A DNA stretch of 48,728 nt from Desulfobulbaceae bacterium DB1 (GTDB lineage: Bacteria > Desulfobacterota > Desulfobulbia > Desulfobulbales > SURF-16): the NCBI GenBank assembly GCA_001914235.1, contig MQUF01000021.1:73007-121734 (forward strand), read 5' to 3'. A program made the position numbers and the translations under genes. Of this stretch, positions 16,400 to 25,246 are shown in pieces (position 1 is the first letter of the stretch; every line of letters starts with the position of its first letter). The notes beneath the pieces were generated by a model. The model searched no databases. It was not told where the DNA came from and saw nothing but the letters and a program-made list of their open reading frames with translations.

Positions 16400-17497
16400 A
16401 TGGAAAAAACTCATGTCGCGGCCCGAATGTTTTTTGCCGCCGCGGAAATTGCTGCTGTCAGGCCCTATGGGACGGGCAAGGTGAATGACACCTTTCTGGT
16501 TTCCCTGAACGGCGAAGACAAGCAGTCATATCTGTTGCAAAGAATCAGTTCACGGGTGTTTCCCCGTCCCGAATGGGTCATGGAAAATCTCCGGGTTGTC
16601 TGCGATCATGTCGCGGCAAAGGGAGAAGCGCTGCCCGGCCGCCGCTGGGAAATGCCCCTTCTCCGGCAAACCCTGTCGGGCCGTGATTTTTGGCGTGATC
16701 CCGAGGGGGGCTGCTGGCGGGTGCTCCATTTCATCAAGGACAGCCGGTGTTTTGAGGAACTTGATAGTGTGGAACGGGCCCATGAGGTGGGTTTTGCCCT
16801 GGGTCGCTTCCACCGCCTGATCAACGATCTTGATCCGCGCCGCCTGCATGACACCCTGCCGGGCTTTCATGTCGCGCCCCTTTACCTGGCCCGTTACGAC
16901 CTGGTCCGGGCCGCCGGGCGGGGGGAGGACTCGATTGACAGCCGTTTCTGCCGGGATTTTATCAACCAACGGCGAGAGGCGATAGCCGTGCTGGAAAAAG
17001 CAGCCGACCAGGGAAAACTTCTCGTGCGACCCATTCACGGCGACCCCAAACTGAGTAACATTCTCTTTGACGGCAAAAGCGGGCAGGCGGTGAGCCTGAT
17101 CGACCTTGACACGGTCAGGCCGGGGCTGCTGCTCTATGATATCGGCGACTGTCTTCGGTCAAGTTGCAACACCTCAGGGGAAGAGAGTGCGGCATCCGAC
17201 CTTGTTTTTTTTGATGTTGATCTGTGCCGGGCCATTCTGCGGGGATATGCGGCAGAGGCGGGAAGGCTGTTGACCACGGGAGATGTTCATTTCCTCGCCG
17301 ATGCGGTGAAGCTGATTGCCCTTGAGTTGGGCATGCGTTTTTTCACCGACCATCTGGAAGGCGACATCTACTTTAAAACCGCTTTCCCTGGTCAGAACCT
17401 GCAGCGCGCCCTGGTTCAGTTCCGTTTGGTCGCGAGCATTGAAAAACAGCAAAAAAAAATCATCGCCATCCTGGCGGAGATGTCGAATTTATTTTAA
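16400..17497 (+). CDS. Aminoglycoside-phosphotransferase-fold kinase, NahK-like
   Basis: This 365-residue protein has the APH/choline-kinase fold: YGTGKVNDTFLV (nucleotide loop), HGDPKLSNILFD (catalytic loop with the Brenner-type aspartate) and SLIDLDTVRPGLLLYDIGD (metal-binding aspartate). The arrangement resembles N-acetylhexosamine 1-kinases. The likely reaction is ATP-dependent phosphorylation of a small molecule, possibly a sugar; the substrate is not readable here. The ATG at 16400 is preferred; an in-frame GTG at 16355 would add 15 residues without a good ribosome site. It is divergent from the NlpC/P60 gene. Confidence 0.75.
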   Translation: MEKTHVAARMFFAAAEIAAVRPYGTGKVNDTFLVSLNGEDKQSYLLQRISSRVFPRPEWVMENLRVVCDHVAAKGEALPGRRWEMPLLRQTLSGRDFWRDPEGGCWRVLHFIKDSRCFEELDSVERAHEVGFALGRFHRLINDLDPRRLHDTLPGFHVAPLYLARYDLVRAAGRGEDSIDSRFCRDFINQRREAIAVLEKAADQGKLLVRPIHGDPKLSNILFDGKSGQAVSLIDLDTVRPGLLLYDIGDCLRSSCNTSGEESAASDLVFFDVDLCRAILRGYAAEAGRLLTTGDVHFLADAVKLIALELGMRFFTDHLEGDIYFKTAFPGQNLQRALVQFRLVASIEKQQKKIIAILAEMSNLF

Positions 17498-17579
17498 GCA
17501 GGCGGTCCTTGTCAAACGATCCGGCAATTTGATAAGCTTGAAAAAGGTGTGAAATCATATTGAAGACAGAGGAGGTCTT

Positions 17580-18026
17580 ATGAAAAAAATGATTTTTTTT
17601 CTGTTTCTGTTTCTGCTGCTTCCGGCGTTGCCGCTTCTGGCAGGCGGAAATCCGGCCGGCTCCGTGAAGAATGTGCAGGGCACGGTCACCATCGAGCGGC
17701 AGGGTGATGTTCTTCCGGCTGAAAAGGGAATGAAGATTTATGCCCGGGATATCCTCATCACCGGCGCGGATGGGGCGGTCGCCGTCATCCTGCAGGACAA
17801 CACCATTTTTTCCCTTGGGCCCGACAGTCAGCTTGCCTTGGAGGAGTATGTCTTTTCTCCGGACCAGGGCCGTTTTTCTTTGCTGGCGAAAATGATTAAA
17901 GGCACCTTTGTCTATCTTTCCGGGGTCATGGGCAAACTTTCGCCCGAGTCCATCAAGCTGGAAACGCCGGTGGGCACCATCGCCATCCGCGGCACCCGCT
18001 TTGCCGCCAAAATTGCCGGAAATTAA
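17580..18026 (+). CDS. FecR-domain secreted protein
   Basis: The 148-residue protein has a signal peptide (about residues 1-21) and one FecR domain: VKNVQGTVTIERQG, ILITGADGAVAVILQDNT and the C-terminal ETPVGTIAIRGTRF. FecR domains of this exported kind are often encoded with CHASE2 signalling proteins and OmpA-like proteins, as here, and are thought to act in envelope sensing or surface attachment. AGAGGAGG lies just before the start. It is the first gene of a three-gene operon. Confidence 0.85.
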   Translation: MKKMIFFLFLFLLLPALPLLAGGNPAGSVKNVQGTVTIERQGDVLPAEKGMKIYARDILITGADGAVAVILQDNTIFSLGPDSQLALEEYVFSPDQGRFSLLAKMIKGTFVYLSGVMGKLSPESIKLETPVGTIAIRGTRFAAKIAGN

Positions 18027-18047
18027 TCCGCCGAAAGGAGAGTGTTT

Positions 18048-18650
18048 ATGAAAAGCGCTGTTCATATCCTGTTCTGTCTTGTTCTGGTCGGGATCCTTTC
18101 CGGCTGTTCCTCAAAAAATGTTGTTGTCCTGCTTCCTGATCAGGACGGAAAAGTAGGCAGTATCGAGGTTGTCAACGACAAGGGAAGCATGGCCATCGAT
18201 GCGGCGGGTGACACCATTGAAGTTGCCGGTCCACACAGCGCGCCCACGGCGGCTCCGCCCATGAGCGACGAGGAGTTCAACCGTACCTTCAATGCGGCGC
18301 TGGCGGTGGAGCCGCGCCAGCCGCAAAGCTTTCTCCTGTATTTTCAGCGGGGATCAAACCAGCTGACGGACCAGTCGGCCTCTTTGCTCCCCGAGATCCT
18401 TGAATCCGTCAGTGCGAAAGACTCCCGGGATATAAGCGTCATCGGCCATTCCGACCGCGTTGGGTCGCCGGAAGACAATTTTGCCCTGTCAACAAAGCGG
18501 GCCGAACATATCCGGGACCTGCTGGTGGAAAAGGGTGTCGATGCCGCGCTTATCGCAGTCTCTTCCCACGGAGAAGGCAACCCTTTGATTCCAACCCCGG
18601 ATGAGGTGGATGAACCGAGAAACAGGAGGGTTGAGGTTGTCGTTAAATGA
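18048..18650 (+). CDS. OmpA-family peptidoglycan-binding lipoprotein
   Basis: The 200-residue protein has a lipobox (ILSGC, Cys about 22) and a C-terminal OmpA domain (about residues 95-200) with LYFQRGSNQLTDQS, VIGHSDRVGSPEDN and the ending PRNRRVEVVVK. It should anchor the outer membrane to peptidoglycan. The start at 18048 follows AAAGGAGA. It overlaps the CHASE2/HD-GYP gene by ATGA, which implies they act together. Confidence 0.9.
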   Translation: MKSAVHILFCLVLVGILSGCSSKNVVVLLPDQDGKVGSIEVVNDKGSMAIDAAGDTIEVAGPHSAPTAAPPMSDEEFNRTFNAALAVEPRQPQSFLLYFQRGSNQLTDQSASLLPEILESVSAKDSRDISVIGHSDRVGSPEDNFALSTKRAEHIRDLLVEKGVDAALIAVSSHGEGNPLIPTPDEVDEPRNRRVEVVVK

Positions 18651-20680
18651 TAATCCGCCATCGGCACTCCCGCGGACGAGGACTTCTCCTCCTCTGCGGC
18701 GCCGCGGTCACCCTGCTGTTCTGCCTGGCCTGTATCTATCGACCTTCCCTGCTGAACTTGGTGGGGCTCAAGGTTTACGATTCCATGATTCGCGCCCTGC
18801 CCCGGGAGACGGGAAAAAATGGTCCGGTTCTTGTCGACTTGGATGAAAAAGCATTGGCGGAATTCGGCCAATGGCCCTGGCCCCGTTACCGGGTCGCCCT
18901 GCTGCTCGACAAACTGAACAGCCTGGAACCGGCGGCCGTGGGCCTGGATATCCTTTTTGCCGAGCCGGACAGAACTTCCCTGCATATCCTGCGGCAGGAG
19001 ATGAAACGCGACTTTGATGTCACCCTTGCCCTTGAGGGATTGTCGCTGCCTCCGGCAAACAATGACCTGACGCTGGCCAAGTCCCTCGCACAGGGGCCTT
19101 TTGTCGCTGGTTTTAAATTCCTTTTTGACGGCGATGGGGATGCCGTTCACGAGGAGCTGTTGCATCCCATTGATATTGTCTATCGTCAGGGGCCAAGCGT
19201 GTCGGCTGACTCGCGTCTGTTCAAGGCCGGGGCGGCGATCACCAATCTTGCCGAACTTTCCCGGGCGGTCGAATCATCCGGTTTTCTCAATTACCCGGCC
19301 GACGAGGATGGGGTTCTGCGCCGGGTTCCTCTCCTTATCACCTATCGGGGAAAATTATATCCCAGCCTGGCCCTGGCAACGGCCATGCGGGCACTGGGCA
19401 GGAAAAGCCTGATTCTTGACCTGGAAAATGATCGGCTGCAGGCAGTGCTGCTGGACAGCCGCCGTATTCCGGTTGATGAGGCGGGAAACCTCCTGCTCGC
19501 CTACCGGGGCAAAGGAGGTTTTTTTGATTCTGTTTCGGCGGCCGACATCTTCAAGAATCAGGTGGCAAAAGAGCGCATTCAGGGAAAAACGGTGCTTGTC
19601 GGCACATCGGCCGCGGGCCTGATGGACATGCACCCCACATCTCTTGATCCCCACTATGCCGGGGTGGAGGTGCACGCCACCATCATCGAAAATATCATGA
19701 ACCGTCATTTTCTTTCCCGTCCCTTGTGGGCCGGCGGCGTCGAACTCGGCATCGTTTTCCTGTTCGGTCTGTTTTCGACCTTGATTCTCGCCGTGGCACG
19801 GCCTCTTGTCAGTGTTCTGTTTCTTGTCATCGGCGGCGTTGGGGTATGGTACGGCTCGTTTTTCCTTCTCAGGGAACACGCTTTTTTCGTCAATCCTCTT
19901 TGGCCGGCGCTGCCGCTTTTCGGCAATTTTGCCGTTTTGAGTTTGATGAAGTTCCGGCAGGAGGAGGGAGAGGTGAGGCGGCGGACCAGGGAATTGCTGA
20001 TCGCCCAGGATACAACCATCCTCAGCCTGACTGCCCTGGCCGAGACCCGGGACAATGAAACCGGAGGACATATCATGCGGACCCAGCATTATGTCCGGGT
20101 GCTTGCCGAGCATCTGGCCACTCTGCCGAAGTATGAAAAGGCGCTTGACTGGGACACCATCGATATGCTTTTCCGCTCGGCGCCGGTACATGATATCGGC
20201 AAGGTGGGGGTGGCGGACAGTATCCTGCTCAATCCCGGCAGGTTGACCCCGGAAGAATTTGACGCGATGAAAAAACACACTCTTTACGGCCATGAAACCC
20301 TGCGCAAGGCGGAATCCCGTTTGCCTGACCAGCGGGGCCATTCTTTTTTGCGGGTAGCCGGGGAGATTGCCTACACGCATCATGAGAAATGGGACGGATC
20401 GGGCTATCCGAGGGGGCTGCGGGGAGAGGAGATTCCCCTTGCCGGACGGTTGATGGCCTTGGCCGATGTCTACGACGCCCTTATCTCGGCGCGGCGCTAC
20501 AAACCGGCTTTCACTCACCGGGAGGCCTTGCGGACCATTCAACAGGGCAGCGGCAGCCATTTTGATCCGGATGTGGTAAAGGCCTTTATCGCCATGGAGG
20601 AATCGTTTCAGCTGATCGCCCGGCATTTTTCCGATGAAAAGGCGTCCGGATGGATGCCGCTTGAACCGCTGAATATTTGA
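18647..20680 (+). CDS. CHASE2 sensor with HD-GYP cyclic-di-GMP phosphodiesterase domain
   Basis: The 677-residue protein has an N-terminal membrane helix, a large extracytoplasmic CHASE2 domain (about residues 30-345, KVYDSMIRALPRE, DLDEKALAEFGQWPW), three membrane helices (about 360-435) and an HD-GYP domain (about 455-665). The HD-GYP motifs are intact: VHDIGKVGV, HTLYGHETL, HHEKWDGSGYPRGL and LADVYDAL, so it probably hydrolyses c-di-GMP. CHASE2 is more often joined to adenylate cyclase or kinase domains. With the FecR and OmpA genes it forms an envelope-to-c-di-GMP signalling unit; that role is inferred. Confidence 0.9.
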   Translation: MIIRHRHSRGRGLLLLCGAAVTLLFCLACIYRPSLLNLVGLKVYDSMIRALPRETGKNGPVLVDLDEKALAEFGQWPWPRYRVALLLDKLNSLEPAAVGLDILFAEPDRTSLHILRQEMKRDFDVTLALEGLSLPPANNDLTLAKSLAQGPFVAGFKFLFDGDGDAVHEELLHPIDIVYRQGPSVSADSRLFKAGAAITNLAELSRAVESSGFLNYPADEDGVLRRVPLLITYRGKLYPSLALATAMRALGRKSLILDLENDRLQAVLLDSRRIPVDEAGNLLLAYRGKGGFFDSVSAADIFKNQVAKERIQGKTVLVGTSAAGLMDMHPTSLDPHYAGVEVHATIIENIMNRHFLSRPLWAGGVELGIVFLFGLFSTLILAVARPLVSVLFLVIGGVGVWYGSFFLLREHAFFVNPLWPALPLFGNFAVLSLMKFRQEEGEVRRRTRELLIAQDTTILSLTALAETRDNETGGHIMRTQHYVRVLAEHLATLPKYEKALDWDTIDMLFRSAPVHDIGKVGVADSILLNPGRLTPEEFDAMKKHTLYGHETLRKAESRLPDQRGHSFLRVAGEIAYTHHEKWDGSGYPRGLRGEEIPLAGRLMALADVYDALISARRYKPAFTHREALRTIQQGSGSHFDPDVVKAFIAMEESFQLIARHFSDEKASGWMPLEPLNI

Positions 20681-20702
20681 CGATTTTTTGGAAGAACTGG
20701 AA

Positions 20703-20762
20703 GGAGAGCTCAGAACTCACAAAAAAATGTAAAATTAATTTTCTGTGAACTCTGTGCTCTCC
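20703..20762. repeat. Imperfect inverted repeat between convergent genes
   Basis: The arms ggagagctcagaactcaca and tgtgaactctgtgctctcc match at 16 of 19 positions across a 22-base AT-rich gap. It sits between the ends of the HD-GYP gene and dapL and may serve as a terminator in both directions. Similar CAC-GGAG/CAC-AGAG strings occur scattered in many bacterial genomes. Confidence 0.65.
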
Positions 20763-20772
20763 GTGGTGAATT

Positions 20773-21999
20773 TTATTTCAAAGCTGCTCGTATCCGTTCC
20801 ATGGCCCGGGTTACGTTTTCAAAGCTGTTAAAGGCGGAAAGCCGGATATAGCCCTGGCCGCAACGGCCGAAACCAGCGCCCGGAGTGCAGACCACCCCTG
20901 CCTTGTTGAGCAGCATGTCAAAGAATTCCCAGGAATCACGGCCCCGGCCGTCGATCCAGATGTAGGGGGCGTTGTCGCCGCCCACCGAGTCAAATCCAAG
21001 GGCGGTGATCTCCTGTTTGATGAGGGCCGCGTTTCGCATGTAATAGTCGGTCAGTTCCCTGACCTGGAGCTTGCCGGCCGGGCTGTAAACCGCTGCCGCC
21101 GCCTTCTGGATCGGATAGGAGACGCCGTTGAATTTGGTGCAGTGGCGCCGATTCCACAGCGGGTGGAGAAACTGCGGATTGCCTTTGCCGTCAAAGGCGC
21201 GGCATTCCCTGGGCACCACCGTAAAGGCGCAGCGGGTGCCGGTGAAGCCGGCGGTTTTGGAAAAACTGCGAAACTCGATGGCCACCTCTTTCGCCCCTTC
21301 CACCTCATAAATCGATTTGGGCAGCGATTCGTCGCGGATAAAGGCCTCATAGGCGGCGTCAAAGAGAATAAGCGCCTTGTTGGCCCTGGCATAATCGACC
21401 CAGGTTTTCAACTGCTCCCTGGAAATGGTGGAGCCGGTGGGATTGTTGGGAAAGCAGAGGTAGATGAGGTCAACCGGCTGCTTGGGCAGGTCGGGGATAA
21501 AGTTGTTGCCCTTCACCGAATCCAGATAGGTCAGCCCCTGGTAGCGGCCGTCGGCAAAGACGCCGGTGCGGCCCGCCATGACGTTGGTGTCGAGATAGAC
21601 CGGGTAAACCGGGTCGGGGATGGCGATTTTCGCTTCGGTTGAGAAGATTTCCTGGATATTGCCGGTATCGCATTTGGCGCCGTCGCTGATGAATATTTCA
21701 TCAGCCGCGATGTTCGCGCCCCTGGCCTGAAAGTCATGTTCGGCAATGGCCTCCCGCAGGAAGGCATATCCCTGCTCCGGCCCGTAGCCGTGGAAGGTTT
21801 TTTCCGCGGCCATTTCATCGGTTGCCTGATGCAGGGCTTCGATACAGGCGGCGGGCAGGGGGCGGGTGACGTCGCCGATGCCCAGTTTGATGACGTCGCG
21901 GTCGGGATTGCTCTGCTGAAAAGCGGCCACCCGCTTGGCAATATCGGAAAACAGGTAGGAGGCCTGCAGTTTCAGGTAATTCTCGTTGATGGTGATCAT
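20773..21999 (-). CDS. dapL: LL-diaminopimelate aminotransferase DapL
   Basis: This 408-residue class I/II PLP aminotransferase converts tetrahydrodipicolinate directly to LL-diaminopimelate, bypassing the succinylase and acetylase routes to lysine and peptidoglycan. Family-specific stretches include the start [62 protein letters not shown] and the PLP-lysine region [12 protein letters not shown]. DapL occurs in Desulfobacterota, Chlorobi, Chlamydiae and plants, which agrees with the proposed host. It is divergent from hisHF. Confidence 0.95.
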   Translation of the reverse strand: MITINENYLKLQASYLFSDIAKRVAAFQQSNPDRDVIKLGIGDVTRPLPAACIEALHQATDEMAAEKTFHGYGPEQGYAFLREAIAEHDFQARGANIAADEIFISDGAKCDTGNIQEIFSTEAKIAIPDPVYPVYLDTNVMAGRTGVFADGRYQGLTYLDSVKGNNFIPDLPKQPVDLIYLCFPNNPTGSTISREQLKTWVDYARANKALILFDAAYEAFIRDESLPKSIYEVEGAKEVAIEFRSFSKTAGFTGTRCAFTVVPRECRAFDGKGNPQFLHPLWNRRHCTKFNGVSYPIQKAAAAVYSPAGKLQVRELTDYYMRNAALIKQEITALGFDSVGGDNAPYIWIDGRGRDSWEFFDMLLNKAGVVCTPGAGFGRCGQGYIRLSAFNSFENVTRAMERIRAALK

Positions 22000-22123
22000 A
22001 TTTTTCCTCTTGGAGTTATAGTAAAGAAGTAGACAGATGATCTATAAATCAATGTGCTTTTTCTGTCAATTGTCGCCGTGGAAATCAAAGGGAGTTGCGG
22101 GCCGGAAAAAAGACAGGTATTGT

Positions 22124-22193
22124 TCAAGACTCAAGACTCAAGACTCAAGACTCAAGACTCAAGGGTCAAGGGTCAGGAGTCAGGAGTCGGGAG
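22124..22193. repeat. Ten-copy 7-bp tandem repeat between dapL and hisHF
   Basis: From 22124 the sequence runs in 7-base units: TCAAGAC five times, TCAAGGG twice, TCAGGAG twice, TCGGGAG once. The units change stepwise toward the hisHF start, 25 bases further on. It is not a CRISPR array. Slippage could change the distance from promoter to hisHF. Confidence 0.92.
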
Positions 22194-22218
22194 AATTTTT
22201 TATCACGGTGTACAGGAT

Positions 22219-23808
22219 ATGATCACGTTACTCGATTATGGAGCAGGCAATGTGCGCAGCGTGCGCAATGCCATTAAAAAACTGGGCTTTGAGGTGCGGG
22301 ACGCGAAGAGCCCTGACGATATCCGCCGGGCGGAACGGCTGGTCTTCCCCGGCGTCGGCAGCTTCGGCAAGGCCATGGAACGGCTGCGCGACATGGGCTA
22401 TGTGGAGCCGCTGCTCCACCATATCAGAAGCGATAAGCCTTTTCTCGGCATCTGTCTCGGCTTGCAGACCCTTTTCGAAGGCAGCGAGGAGTCGCCGGGC
22501 GTGGCCGGGCTCGGCATCATTCCCGGCCGGATCAAGCGTTTTCAGCTGACGGATCTTTCCGTGCCGCAGATCGGCTGGAACGGTATCAATATTCGGAAGG
22601 GTTCTCCTCTTTTCATCGGCTACAAGGGGGAAAAGCTCTACTTCGTCCATTCCTTTCGCGCCACCCTGCAAGACGACAGCCGGGAGTGGCTGCTGACCAC
22701 CACCGATTACGGCGAGGAATTTGTCAGCGGCGTGCAGAAGGGCCGGGTGGCGGCGGTGCAGTTCCATCCGGAAAAGAGCGGTGAGGCGGGGTTGAATATT
22801 CTCCGGAATTTTCTGCGGTGCGATGATCTGGGGGCTTTAATTCATGCCCCGGGCAGCGGCAATATCGTAAAAACCAGGATGGCCAAGCGGGTCATCGCCT
22901 GCCTGGATGTGCGCAGCAACGACAACGGCGACCTGGTGGTGACCAAGGGGGATCAGTACGATGTGCGGCAGGAGGGGGAAGTGCGCAATCTGGGCAAACC
23001 GGTTGAGCTGGCCCGCCGTTATTTTGAAGAGGGCGCCGATGAGGTGACCTTCCTCAACATCACCGGCTTCCGCGATTTTCCCATGAAGGACCAGCCCATG
23101 CTCGACGTGCTGAAAAGCACTTCGAAAAATGTCTTTGTGCCGCTTACCATCGGCGGCGGCATTCGTGAGTTTACCGATTCGGAAGGCAAACATTATACCG
23201 CGTTAGATGTGGCCTCCGAATATTTCAGAAGCGGGGCGGATAAGATTTCCATCGGCAGCGACGCGGTTTTCACGGTGGAGGAGTTTCTGCGGAGCGGTAT
23301 AAAAACCGGCAAAAGCTCCATTGAACAGATTTCCCTTGTGTATGGCGCCCAGGCGGTGGTGATTTCCATTGATCCCCGGCGGGTCTATGTGGCAAGCCCG
23401 GAGGAGACGGGGCATCACACCATCCGCACCGCCTTTCCCGGACCAAACGGCGAAGAGTATTGCTGGTATCAGTGCACGGTCAAGGGCGGCCGGGAAGGCC
23501 GTGACGTGGATGCGGTGCAGCTGGCCCGAACCTGCCAGGAACTGGGGGCCGGTGAGATCCTGTTGAACTGCATCGACAAGGACGGCACCAACAGCGGCTT
23601 TGATCTCGAGCTGATCAACCAGGTGAAACAGGCGGTCACCATTCCGGTGATTGCCTCAAGCGGCGCCGGCCGGGTGGAGCATTTTTCCGAGGTGTTCGCG
23701 AAGACCGCTGCCGAGGCGGCCCTGGCCGCAGGAATCTTCCACCGCAAGGAAGTGCCCATTGCCGCAGTGAAGGAGCACATGCGGAAGAAGGGGATCGAGA
23801 CGCGGTAG
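22219..23808 (+). CDS. hisHF: Bifunctional imidazole glycerol phosphate synthase, HisH-HisF fusion (HIS7 type)
   Basis: The 529-residue protein joins the glutaminase and cyclase of histidine biosynthesis in one chain. Residues 1 to about 205 are His[25 protein letters not shown], the nucleophile in FLGICLGLQ, and VQFHPEKSG. Residues about 220-529 are His[39 protein letters not shown] and VIASSGAGR. The cyclase half carries long inserts (around [20 protein letters not shown] and the [16 protein letters not shown] segment) known from yeast and plant HIS7 and absent from ordinary bacterial HisF. The start at 22219 fits the HisH N-terminus; upstream in-frame sequence is the tandem repeat. No other his genes are adjacent. 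Confidence 0.92.
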   Translation: MITLLDYGAGNVRSVRNAIKKLGFEVRDAKSPDDIRRAERLVFPGVGSFGKAMERLRDMGYVEPLLHHIRSDKPFLGICLGLQTLFEGSEESPGVAGLGIIPGRIKRFQLTDLSVPQIGWNGINIRKGSPLFIGYKGEKLYFVHSFRATLQDDSREWLLTTTDYGEEFVSGVQKGRVAAVQFHPEKSGEAGLNILRNFLRCDDLGALIHAPGSGNIVKTRMAKRVIACLDVRSNDNGDLVVTKGDQYDVRQEGEVRNLGKPVELARRYFEEGADEVTFLNITGFRDFPMKDQPMLDVLKSTSKNVFVPLTIGGGIREFTDSEGKHYTALDVASEYFRSGADKISIGSDAVFTVEEFLRSGIKTGKSSIEQISLVYGAQAVVISIDPRRVYVASPEETGHHTIRTAFPGPNGEEYCWYQCTVKGGREGRDVDAVQLARTCQELGAGEILLNCIDKDGTNSGFDLELINQVKQAVTIPVIASSGAGRVEHFSEVFAKTAAEAALAAGIFHRKEVPIAAVKEHMRKKGIETR

Positions 23809-23870
23809 TTGTGGGAAAGAGAGTGGTGAGGAGATTCGGTTCGTTTAGGCAGAAGATCATCTGAGAGAGC

Positions 23871-25209
23871 GAGGGTGTAAAATAGTTTGTGTAAATGGCT
23901 ATGACTGAGTAAGTCAAAAAACTACCCTTTAAAAAGGAGCTCATATGGCCATTGATAAAGAAATTTTGGATCGTTTACTTGCCGACTACAATTACCAGAA
24001 GCCCGAAGAACTGATCGGTGAAAACGGGCTGCTCAAGCAGCTCACCAAGGCCTTACTGGAGCGGGCGTTACAGGCGGAAATGACCGTCCACCTGGGCCAC
24101 GAAAAACATGGAACCATCGTCACCAAAGGCGGTAATGCCCGAAATGGTAACTCTGCAAAGACCATCAAGGGCGACTTCGGTAAAATGCCGATTGAGGTCC
24201 CGCGCGACCGCGACAGCAGTTTCGATCCGGTCATCATTCCCAAAGGGCAAACCCGCTTTCCCGGCTTTGACGACAAGATTATCTCTCTCTACTCCCGAGG
24301 GATGACTACCAGGGAGATTCAGGGGCACTTGGAAGACATTTACGGAGTTGATGTCTCTCCCACCCTGATTTCAACGGTCACCGATGCCGTTGCTGACGAG
24401 GTTAAAGTTTGGCAAAATCGCCCGTTGGACCCCATTTATCCCATTGTTTACATGGACGCTATCCGGGTTAAGGTGCGCGACAATGGGCATGTTAAGAACA
24501 AGGCGGTCTATCTGGCTATTGGCATCACCATGGACGGCGTCAAGGATGTCCTGGGAATGTGGGTTGCCGAAAACGAGGGCGCCAAGTTCTGGTTGCAGGT
24601 AGTGACTGAGCTAAGAAACCGTGGCGTGCAGGATATTTTCATTGCCTGCGTCGATGGCCTCAAGGGTTTTCCTGAAGCCATTGAGACGGTTTTCCCCTTC
24701 ACCCAGGTCCAGCTCTGTCTCGTCCACATGGTGCGCAATTCCCTGAAATATGTCTCATGGAAACAGCGCAAAGAGGTGGCTGCGGATCTCAAGGCCATTT
24801 ACCAATCGCCAACAGCCGAGCAGGCCGAAATGGAACTGATGACCTTTGAAGAAAAATGGGACAAAACGCATCCGTCCATCGGCCAATCCTGGCGAAGAAA
24901 TTGGGAAAGAATCACCCCATTTTTTGCGTATTCGCCCGAGATACGCAAGGTGATATATACCACCAATGCTATTGAGTCGTTGAACATGTCACTGCGCAAA
25001 GTTACCAAGAACCGGGGTTCATTTCCCAATGACGAGTCGATGCTTAAACTGCTTTACATGGCGCTGAACAATATCGCCAAAAAATGGACTATGCCAATCA
25101 GAGACTGGAAGGCTGCCTTGAACCGCTTTTCAATCTTGTTCGGCGACAGAATGCCTGCATATTGAAAATTAAAAATGAAAACCGTTTACACAAAATTCTT
25201 TACAGGCCC
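23871..25209 (+). mobile_element. Complete IS256-family insertion sequence (1339 bp) with 8-bp target duplication
   Basis: The ends are imperfect inverted repeats (23871-23898 and 25182-25209, 21 of 28 positions matching; shared core TGTAAA and TTTGTGTAAA). GAGAGAGC flanks both sides (23863-23870 and 25210-25217), an 8-bp duplication expected for IS256. The element holds one intact transposase gene, lies just after hisHF and disrupts no recognised gene. Confidence 0.9.
23945..25165 (+). CDS. IS256-family transposase (mutator type, DDE)
   Basis: The 406-residue protein has the family layout: N-terminal region with LERALQAEMTVHLGHEKHG, the first catalytic aspartate in IVYMDAIRVKV, the second in IACVDGLKGFPEAI, the conserved QLCLVHMVRNSL, and the catalytic glutamate in YTTNAIESLNMSLRK. 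Length and motifs are complete, so it should be active. The start has AAGGAGCTC just upstream. Confidence 0.96.
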   Translation: MAIDKEILDRLLADYNYQKPEELIGENGLLKQLTKALLERALQAEMTVHLGHEKHGTIVTKGGNARNGNSAKTIKGDFGKMPIEVPRDRDSSFDPVIIPKGQTRFPGFDDKIISLYSRGMTTREIQGHLEDIYGVDVSPTLISTVTDAVADEVKVWQNRPLDPIYPIVYMDAIRVKVRDNGHVKNKAVYLAIGITMDGVKDVLGMWVAENEGAKFWLQVVTELRNRGVQDIFIACVDGLKGFPEAIETVFPFTQVQLCLVHMVRNSLKYVSWKQRKEVAADLKAIYQSPTAEQAEMELMTFEEKWDKTHPSIGQSWRRNWERITPFFAYSPEIRKVIYTTNAIESLNMSLRKVTKNRGSFPNDESMLKLLYMALNNIAKKWTMPIRDWKAALNRFSILFGDRMPAY

Positions 25210-25246
25210 GAGAGAGCTTGAAATTTTCATGTTTCTCCATTCTTCC

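Noticed and set aside
19355-20626. 423-codon minus-strand frame opposite the CHASE2/HD-GYP gene
   Set aside because: The plus strand encodes an intact HD-GYP domain; the antisense product is low-quality and lacks a ribosome site.
22124-22193. CRISPR array
   Set aside because: Units are 7 bases, contiguous and without spacers.
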